Shown: piece after piece, positions 58,251 through 64,000 of the stretch
How the letters are laid out: each line of letters opens with the position of its first letter
Position numbering within the stretch: position 1 is the stretch's first letter
The notes under the pieces: model-generated
What the model was told of the DNA's origin: nothing
What the model saw: only the letters and a program-made list of their open reading frames with translations
The model's database searches: none
Made by a program: the position numbers and the translations under genes
NCBI GenBank assembly: GCA_012839295.1
Contig: DUNO01000054.1
Location: forward strand, 1-64,000
Length of the DNA stretch: 64,000 nucleotides
Direction: 5' to 3'
DNA from: Clostridiales bacterium
Lineage (GTDB): Bacteria; Bacillota; Clostridia; Lachnospirales; Lachnospiraceae

Positions 58251-61200
58251 CTATCTTGGAACCTCTACCATAATATAGAATTCCACCTTGTCTTCTTCCT
58301 GCAGGTCATTGAATTTTTCAAATACAAGGCCGCATTCGTAACCGGCAGCAACTTCCTTTACATCATCCTGGAACCTCTTTAAGGATGCCAGGTTCCCTTC
58401 AAATATCAACTGGCTATCCCTGTATATTCTAGCCTTGCTTCCTCTGATGATCTTACCGTCGAGCACATAGGAGCCTGCGATAGTACCAATGCCGGAAGCC
58501 TTAAAGGTCATACGAACCTCAGCATGGCCGATGATCTTCTCTTCAAAGATAGGATCCAGCATGCCCTTCATTGCAGCCTCCACATCATTAATCGCATTGT
58601 AGATGACACTGTAGAACTTCACGTCAACCTTTTCACGGTCTGCGGTCTCTTTTGCCGCATTATCCGCCTTTACATTAAAGCCGATGATAATCGCATTGGA
58701 GGTGCTTGCCAGGATAACGTCCGATTCATTGATGGCACCAACGCCGCTATGGATTACCCTTATTGCAACCTCATCATTGCTGAGCTTCATCAGGCTCTGC
58801 TTCATCGCCTCTGTGGAGCCTTGGACGTCAGCCTTGATAATAAGGTTTAATTCCTTAATATTACCGGCCTTGATCTGTGAGAACAGTCCATCCAGGGACA
58901 GCTTAGCCTTTGTATCTGCCAGAAGCCTCTCTTTGCCCTGTGTCAGATATGCATTGGCAATCTGTCTGGCTTCTTTCTCGTTGTTTACCGCAACAAAGAT
59001 CTCACCTGCATCCGGCACTTCATTTAAGCCCAGGATCTCTACCGGCATGGAAGGAGTAGCTTCCTTCACCCTTCTGCCCTTGTCATCCATCATGGCACGT
59101 ACTTTACCAAAGGCCGAACCGACAGCCACATTATCACCGACACGTAAGGTGCCCTTCTGTACCAGGATCGTAGCTACGGGGCCCCTGCCCTTATCAAGCT
59201 CTGCCTCAATTACGATACCTCTTGCATTACGGTCCGGATTAGCCTTAAGCTCAAGTATTTCAGCGGTCAGCAGGATCATCTCGAGAAGCTGTCCGATACC
59301 TTCCTTGGTATGCGCTGATACGGGTACGAAAATCGTATCTCCGCCCCAGTCCTCAGCAATTAATTCATGCTCTGTCAGCTCCTGCTTTACCCTCTCGATA
59401 TTAGCACTTGGCTTATCGATCTTATTGATCGCAACTATGATCTGGACCCCTGCGGCCTTGGCATGGTTGATCGCCTCAACAGTCTGGGGCATGACACCAT
59501 CATCCGCTGCAACTACAAGGATTGCGATATCCGTTGATTTTGCCCCGCGCTTACGCATGGAGGTAAAGGCCTCATGGCCCGGTGTATCTAAGAAGGTAAT
59601 CTTCTCACCATTTACTTCTACGGTATAGGCACCGATATGCTGTGTGATGCCGCCAGCCTCCCTGGAGGTTACGTTTGTCTCCCGGATGGCATCAAGAAGG
59701 GAGGTCTTGCCATGGTCAACGTGACCCATTACGCAGACTACCGGAGGACGTTTTTCCATAGTCTCCTTGTCTTCTTCCTCTTCCTTCAGCAACTCCTCTA
59801 CTTCATTTACCGGAACTTCCTTTTCGGCAATGATGTCATAATCTAAGGCGATCTCCTCCGCTTCTTCGAAGGTAATCTCCTGGTTCAGGGTTACGATTTT
59901 TCCGGATAAGAACAGCTTTTTAATTAATGCGGCAGAGGGCTTCTTCATCTTGTCTGCCAGCTCCTTAATGGTCAATACCTCCGGAATCGTAATTACCTTG
60001 ATCTCTTCCTCAACTACCTGAACCGGCTTAGGCTGGATAAACTGTCCCTTCTTTGGAGCAATTTTTACCTTGATATCATCGATCTCCTCATCATGCCCAA
60101 CCAGGTTTTTCTCTTTATAGTTCTTTTCTTTATTGATTCTATCCCTGTTCCTCTTATTGCTGTTATCATTCTTTGCCGCAACCTTCTGGTCTAAGATCTG
60201 CTGGTCAAAATTCTTGCGCTCGCCTCCGCTCCTGGTTGCAGGGCCTTTCTTGCCCTGGGCGCGTGCGTAGCTCGGCCTGTCATCCTCATCCTTACCCACG
60301 TCTTCATAGCCACGGTTAAAGCCGCCTGGTTTGGGGCCGGTGTTTGGCCTGGAATAACCATTTCCGCCATAGCCTCCCCGGTTTCCCTGCTGTCCGTAGC
60401 CACCCTGGCCCTGGGGACGGTTCCCCTGGTAGCCTTCTCCCTGGGGTCTGCTTCCCTGGTAGCCCTGACCCTGGGGACGGTTCCCCTGATAGCCCTGACC
60501 CTGGGGTCTGTTTCCCTGGTAGCCCTGGCCTTGCGGACGGTTCCCCTGGTAGCCTTCTCCCTGGGGTCTGTTTCCTTGATAGCCCTGACCCTGCGGTCTG
60601 TTTCCCTGGTAACCCTGACCCTGCGGTCTGTTTCCCTGGTAGCCTTCTCCCTGGGGTCTGTTTCCCTGGTAGCCCTGGCCCTGGGGTCTGTTTCCCTGGT
60701 AACCCTGGCCTTGACCACGGTTCCCCTGGTAGCCTTCTCCCTGGGGTCTGTTCCCCTGATAGCCCTGGCCCTGGGGTCTGTTCCCTTGGTAGCCCTGGCC
60801 TGACGGTCTCTGTCCATCCTGTCCGCCGCTTCTTGATCCCTGACCTGCCTGTGCCGGTCTTTGTGCTGTGTGTACTCCCTGATTCCCTTGCCCTGTCTGG
60901 CCTGTTTGGCCTTGTCTCATTACGCTCTGTCCTCCTGCAGGTCTTTGTCCTTGTGCAACTGCTGATTGCGCATTGCTTCCATTATGACCTGTTTCTCCTA
61001 CCGGCCTTTGACCGCCTTGCTGGCCTGCCTGACCTTGTTTGGTTCCTTCTTGTTGTCCAGCCGTGGCTGATCTGGCTCCACCGGTACCTGCCTGCCCGCC
61101 TGCCTGGTCCGGTTTTGCCTGGGCGGCACCTGTGGCCGGCCTTGCTCCTGCCGGCCCGCCTGCCGCTGATGCAGCCGGTCTGTTCGCAGCCGGAGCTGCC

Positions 61201-61529
61201 GTATGGGCTGCCGCATGAACCGACGGCGCCGGCTTTGCAGCAGGCATCTCCTGCTCTGTGGCCGGTGCGGACGGCTTCACAGCATCCGCAGCCTGCTTCT
61301 GCCCCGCCGGCCGCTTATGCTCTGCGGCTGCTCTCGCGGCAGATGCCGCTTTGCGGCTCTGGAGAAAATAATTTTTTACATACTGGACCTCATTCTCCTC
61401 CAGATTGCTGTTATGTGATTTCTTGACACCAAAATTGCCTTCTATAAAATCTAAGATGTCCTTACTTTCAATCGCTCCGCCGAGTTCATTTATTTGATTC
61501 TTTAGTTCGAATACTTTCATTTTTGCCAT
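58251..61529 (-). CDS. infB: Translation initiation factor IF-2 with an expanded repeat linker
   Basis: 1092 residues, longer than usual for the phylum because of the linker. IF2_N domain (1-50), an Ala/Pro/Gln/Gly-rich linker with 13 decapeptide repeats (about 243-372), a second IF2_N-like helical part (about 515-570), the G domain with GHVDHGKT (about 597-604), DTPGHEAF and NKID, then domains III-IV ending MVEVPR. GGAGG lies 10 nt before the ATG; the upstream stop TAG is directly adjacent. It delivers initiator tRNA to the ribosome. Confidence 0.97.
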   Translation of the reverse strand: MAKMKVFELKNQINELGGAIESKDILDFIEGNFGVKKSHNSNLEENEVQYVKNYFLQSRKAASAARAAAEHKRPAGQKQAADAVKPSAPATEQEMPAAKPAPSVHAAAHTAAPAANRPAASAAGGPAGARPATGAAQAKPDQAGGQAGTGGARSATAGQQEGTKQGQAGQQGGQRPVGETGHNGSNAQSAVAQGQRPAGGQSVMRQGQTGQTGQGNQGVHTAQRPAQAGQGSRSGGQDGQRPSGQGYQGNRPQGQGYQGNRPQGEGYQGNRGQGQGYQGNRPQGQGYQGNRPQGEGYQGNRPQGQGYQGNRPQGQGYQGNRPQGEGYQGNRPQGQGYQGNRPQGQGYQGNRPQGQGYQGSRPQGEGYQGNRPQGQGGYGQQGNRGGYGGNGYSRPNTGPKPGGFNRGYEDVGKDEDDRPSYARAQGKKGPATRSGGERKNFDQQILDQKVAAKNDNSNKRNRDRINKEKNYKEKNLVGHDEEIDDIKVKIAPKKGQFIQPKPVQVVEEEIKVITIPEVLTIKELADKMKKPSAALIKKLFLSGKIVTLNQEITFEEAEEIALDYDIIAEKEVPVNEVEELLKEEEEDKETMEKRPPVVCVMGHVDHGKTSLLDAIRETNVTSREAGGITQHIGAYTVEVNGEKITFLDTPGHEAFTSMRKRGAKSTDIAILVVAADDGVMPQTVEAINHAKAAGVQIIVAINKIDKPSANIERVKQELTEHELIAEDWGGDTIFVPVSAHTKEGIGQLLEMILLTAEILELKANPDRNARGIVIEAELDKGRGPVATILVQKGTLRVGDNVAVGSAFGKVRAMMDDKGRRVKEATPSMPVEILGLNEVPDAGEIFVAVNNEKEARQIANAYLTQGKERLLADTKAKLSLDGLFSQIKAGNIKELNLIIKADVQGSTEAMKQSLMKLSNDEVAIRVIHSGVGAINESDVILASTSNAIIIGFNVKADNAAKETADREKVDVKFYSVIYNAINDVEAAMKGMLDPIFEEKIIGHAEVRMTFKASGIGTIAGSYVLDGKIIRGSKARIYRDSQLIFEGNLASLKRFQDDVKEVAAGYECGLVFEKFNDLQEEDKVEFYIMVEVPR
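60412..60803 (-). repeat. 13 tandem 30-bp repeats in infB
   Basis: Each unit encodes GYQGNRPQG(Q/E). Glu replaces Gln mostly in every third unit, which suggests past duplication of 90-bp blocks. The array is in frame and open to copy-number change without loss of IF-2. Confidence 0.9.
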
Positions 61530-61961
61530 CTACTTACTACCTCCGTTATAATGTCCATGCCCTTCATTCCTCGGAAACTCCCACGAAGGTACCGGCATGG
61601 ACCCGGTCCCCATTCGCTTATCTATTGCATTTCCTTCAACCTTATCTTGCATCACGTTCAGTTGCTTTTCAATTGCATCCGCTAAGCCCTTGTCAAACAC
61701 TGCCAAAGAAGCACGAAACTCTTTACCCATTGCATGACCTAAGTCGTCCTTCACACCAAAAAAATAAATTGGCACATTATAGTAAGTACACATATTGGTA
61801 AACATTTTCTTTGTATTGTCCGACGCATCACCTGCTACAATCACCAAAGCGGCTTTATGTTCTTTTATGGCCTTTTCTGTCATAAATTCACCGCTTACCA
61901 AATTGCGGGACTTTGTCGCTATTCCTATGAGACTATATATCTTCTTTTCTTCCGGACTCAA
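61530..61961 (-). CDS. L7Ae-like ribosomal/RNA-binding protein (YlxQ-like)
   Basis: 143 residues from a TTG with AAGGAG upstream inside the end of ylxR (29-nt overlap). The L7Ae/L30e-like fold spans residues 5-100: KKIYSLIGIATKSRNLVSGE, then KAALVIVAGDASDNTKKMF, then VPIYFFGVKDDLGHAMGKEFRASLAV. Known: YlxQ-type proteins bind kink-turn RNAs. The last 40 residues are an unusual Gly/Asn/His-rich tail. Always found between ylxR and infB. Confidence 0.88.
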   Translation of the reverse strand: MSPEEKKIYSLIGIATKSRNLVSGEFMTEKAIKEHKAALVIVAGDASDNTKKMFTNMCTYYNVPIYFFGVKDDLGHAMGKEFRASLAVFDKGLADAIEKQLNVMQDKVEGNAIDKRMGTGSMPVPSWEFPRNEGHGHYNGGSK

Positions 61962-62220
61962 GCACCCTCATCTCCTTCTCCAGTGTTTCTACCAATTCCT
62001 TCGGGATGCCCACCTTAAGTGACCGCTCCAGACCCTTGGTTTTGATTGCCTTTTGCAAGCATTCACTGCTGCAGCAAAGATAAGCACCCCTGCCGTTTTT
62101 CTTTCCTGTGGAATCTATGACGATCTCATCCTCCGGTGTCTTTAATATGCGGATCATTTCCTTCTTTGCTTTCATTTCACCGCATCCGGTACACATTCTT
62201 AATGGTAATTTTTTAGCCAT
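61933..62220 (-). CDS. ylxR: YlxR-family RNA-binding/regulatory protein (DUF448)
   Basis: 95 residues: LPLRMCTGCGEMKAKKEMIRI, then KKNGRGAYLCCSSECLQKAIK. The paired Cys motifs and the GRGAYLC signature identify YlxR. It lies between nusA and the L7Ae-like gene, as in nearly all Firmicutes. Confidence 0.93.
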   Translation of the reverse strand: MAKKLPLRMCTGCGEMKAKKEMIRILKTPEDEIVIDSTGKKNGRGAYLCCSSECLQKAIKTKGLERSLKVGIPKELVETLEKEMRVLESGRKEDI

Positions 62221-62233
62221 CTATTATCACATC

Positions 62234-63280
62234 CTAATAACCCATGATCTGGGATTCACTTTTAATATCAATCTTATAGCCCGTCAGCTTCGCCGCCAGC
62301 CTTGCATTCTGGCCTTCCTTACCAATGGCAAGGGACAGCTGGTAATCCGGCACGATTACCCGGGCACTCTTTTCCTCCTCATCTACCGTAACGGATATGA
62401 CCTTTGCAGGACTGAGTGAGTTTTCAATCAGCTTTGCCGGATCATCGCTCCAGTTGATAATGTCGATTTTTTCATTTCGAAGCTCATGGACAATGGTATT
62501 TACCCTGGATCCGTTTAAGCCGACACATGCGCCGACTGCGTCAACATCCGGGTTATTGCTCCATACCGCCATCTTTGTCCTGGAACCGGCCTCCCTGGAA
62601 ATGCTCTTAATCTCCACGGTACCGTCCTGGATCTCAGTGACCTCCGCCTCAAACAAACGCTTCACCAGCTCCGGATGGGTCCTGGAAACCGTAATTCTCG
62701 GCCCCTTCGTGGTATCCTTTACTTCCAGCACATACAATTTGATACGGTCAGTGGGACGGAACACTTCCCCTCTCACCTGCTCATTTTCAGTAAGTACCGC
62801 ATCCACCTTGCCCAGGTTAATGCTTACATTATTTCCTACATAGCGCTGTACGATTCCTGTTACGATATCCTTTTCCTTCGCGCTGTACTGGGTAAAGAGA
62901 ACCTTTCTTTCTTCCTCCCGGATCTTCTGGACAACTACCTGCTTTGCCTTCTGCGCCGCAATACGTCCAAAATTCTTAGGAGTAACCTCGACCGGAACGA
63001 TATCCCCAATTTCCTTCCTGACATCCTTCATCTTCGCCTGTGCAAGGCTGATCTGCATAACAGGATCAGTTACCTCCTCCACAACCTCTTTCATGGCAAA
63101 TACATTCACTTCACCGGTTTCCCTGTCGATACTAACCTTAATATTGTCAGCTCTGCCGAAATTATTCTTACAGGCAGCAACCAATGAATTTTCCAATGCC
63201 TCCAATAAAATGTCCTTGCTGATATCCTTTTCTTTTTCAATCTGGTTTAAAGCCTCGATTAATTCTCTGTTCGCGTCCAT
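62234..63280 (-). CDS. nusA: Transcription termination/antitermination factor NusA
   Basis: 348 residues from the ATG of MDANRELIEALNQIEKEKDIS; a TTG at 63292 lies only 2 nt from the AAGGAGG and is less likely. NTD (1-125), S1 domain (about 130-200, DIVTGIVQRYVGNNVSINLG), KH1 with RTKMAVWSNNPDVDAVGACVGLNGSRV and KH2 with DYQLSLAIGKEGQNARLAAKLTG. It binds RNA polymerase and modulates pausing and termination. Confidence 0.96.
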   Translation of the reverse strand: MDANRELIEALNQIEKEKDISKDILLEALENSLVAACKNNFGRADNIKVSIDRETGEVNVFAMKEVVEEVTDPVMQISLAQAKMKDVRKEIGDIVPVEVTPKNFGRIAAQKAKQVVVQKIREEERKVLFTQYSAKEKDIVTGIVQRYVGNNVSINLGKVDAVLTENEQVRGEVFRPTDRIKLYVLEVKDTTKGPRITVSRTHPELVKRLFEAEVTEIQDGTVEIKSISREAGSRTKMAVWSNNPDVDAVGACVGLNGSRVNTIVHELRNEKIDIINWSDDPAKLIENSLSPAKVISVTVDEEEKSARVIVPDYQLSLAIGKEGQNARLAAKLTGYKIDIKSESQIMGY

Positions 63281-63393
63281 TTTCTTTGCCAAATCCTCCT
63301 TTTTAAATAAATTTCAAATTCTACTATGTGTTGACCAGGAGGATTTTTCCTCCCTTTCAATAAATTTCCGATTTTATATCCTATCAATTGCTA

Positions 63394-63861
63394 TTAGAAG
63401 TCAAAGGTGAGGCGTACCGTTGCAATATCCGCCCTCGGAATAACCATAGTTGATCCACCTTCCAGCTCAATTGTTACGGTTTCCTGGTCAAAAGCTGCCA
63501 GCAGGCCGACAAACTCCTTTTTCTTATTCAAGGCCTTATACAGCTTAACCTCCACCTCTTCGCCAAGGCTTTTCTCAAAATGCTTATCCCTCTTTAGCTG
63601 CCTGCCAAGTCCCGGTGAACTGACCTCCAGAATATAGGAATCCGGGATATAATCATGCTTATCCAGCAAATCACTCAAGGCTCTGCTCACCAATTCACAA
63701 TCATCTACCGCAATACCGCCTTCCTTATCGATGTATGCCCTAAGAAACCAGTTACTGCCTTCCTTCACATACTCGATATCATAGAGCTCAAAATTATTGG
63801 CCTTTAGCAGTGGTTCCAAGAGTGCTTCTGTCCTGCGCTCGTATTCTTCATGCTTTGTCAT
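63394..63861 (-). CDS. rimP: Ribosome maturation factor RimP
   Basis: 155 residues: LLEPLLKANNFELYDIEYVKEG in the N-terminal domain, the signature YILEVSSPGLGRQLK, and a C-terminal SH3-like domain ending ADIATVRLTFDF. It is needed for 30S maturation. First gene of the operon seen here. Confidence 0.95.
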   Translation of the reverse strand: MTKHEEYERRTEALLEPLLKANNFELYDIEYVKEGSNWFLRAYIDKEGGIAVDDCELVSRALSDLLDKHDYIPDSYILEVSSPGLGRQLKRDKHFEKSLGEEVEVKLYKALNKKKEFVGLLAAFDQETVTIELEGGSTMVIPRADIATVRLTFDF

Positions 63862-63924
63862 CCAAATCCCTACTTTCCCAAAATCTGATTAATATAGTTA
63901 CACCTGCTCACAAGCAAAGAATAA

Positions 63925-63944
63925 GAGTGGACTTTCGTCCACTC
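63925..63944 (-). promoter_or_regulatory. Leader hairpin of the rimP operon
   Basis: GAGTGGAC/GTCCACTC with a GAAA loop, followed on the transcript by TTATTCTTTG, about 25 nt after the predicted start. Comparable hairpins precede rimP in other Firmicutes; an attenuator or a 5'-end stabiliser is possible. Confidence 0.6.
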
Positions 63945-63975
63945 CCAATTAGTCTTATCATTTAGCATCCAAATC

Positions 63976-63981
63976 ATTATA
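63976..63981 (-). promoter_or_regulatory. -10 box of the rimP operon promoter
   Basis: TATAAT consensus about 115 nt before the rimP ATG. The -35 would lie at or beyond the window edge. Confidence 0.5.
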
Positions 63982-64000
63982 ACAAAGATAACCAATAATT

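Noticed and set aside
60344-61426. Plus-strand 360-codon Pro/Gly-rich frame
   Set aside because: Complement of the infB linker repeats; the infB frame is conserved and functional.

Overview
The window most likely comes from the chromosome of a low- to mid-GC anaerobic Firmicute of the class Clostridia, probably a Lachnospiraceae. This rests on the conserved block rimP-nusA-ylxR-L7Ae-like-infB-rbfA-nrnA-truB-ribF-rpsO...pnp, on strong AGGAGG ribosome-binding sites with frequent GTG/TTG starts, and on YesM/YesN-type and LytTR-type two-component systems. The species cannot be named from the sequence alone. Almost every gene lies on the minus strand; only 33.3-38.5 kb is on the plus strand.

Region 1 (about 0.1-33 kb, minus strand) is a phage-tail-derived contractile injection system (eCIS-like; Afp/PVC relatives). 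Read in transcription order from 33 kb down to 0 it holds: two receiver-like proteins with eroded phosphorylation sites; a STAND ATPase with a SARP-type C-terminus; an AAA+ ATPase (Afp15-like); an unrecognised Gly/Lys-rich protein; the single sheath; tube protein 1; a small CxxC protein; a DUF6760-like protein; tube protein 2; a 1363-residue repeat protein; a LysM tube-initiator protein; the gp27-like hub and gp5-like spike as separate genes; gp25; two baseplate-J proteins; a gpI-like protein; a 592-residue accessory baseplate protein; a pseudokinase-like membrane protein; a membrane-anchored MORN-repeat protein; a DUF4255 tail terminator; an Ig-like protein; a PAAR-like tip; and a membrane receptor with a degenerate class III cyclase domain. 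No terminase, capsid, portal, integrase or lysis gene is present, so this is not a prophage, and no recognisable toxin cargo is seen. The two membrane-anchored proteins and the cyclase-like receptor suggest a machine used at, or regulated from, the cell's own membrane. The intergenic spaces are unusually rich in repeats: two copies of one start-codon-proximal leader, related palindromes, a purine-rich minisatellite, and direct repeats at plausible activator positions upstream of both the regulatory operon and the sheath gene.

Region 2 (33.2-38.5 kb, plus strand) is a three-gene operon behind a near-consensus promoter: a secreted, Pro/Ser/Thr-repeat surface protein with a C-terminal membrane anchor, a 7TM GHKL histidine kinase, and a LytTR response regulator. 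It shares its upstream region with the divergent injection-system operon, so a regulatory link is plausible. It ends in an almost perfect 181-bp palindrome that separates it from the convergent pnp.

Region 3 (38.7-64 kb, minus strand) is the core translation/RNA operon, interrupted in two places. Between rpsO and pnp lie a galactofuranose-type ABC importer (ytfQ-R-T-yjfF homologues), a YesM/YesN two-component system that probably controls it, and a MATE exporter. Between ribF and rpsO lies an ABC exporter pair. rpsO and pnp each have their own promoter and structured leader. infB carries an expanded 30-bp repeat array in its N-terminal linker, and truB carries an acidic insertion.
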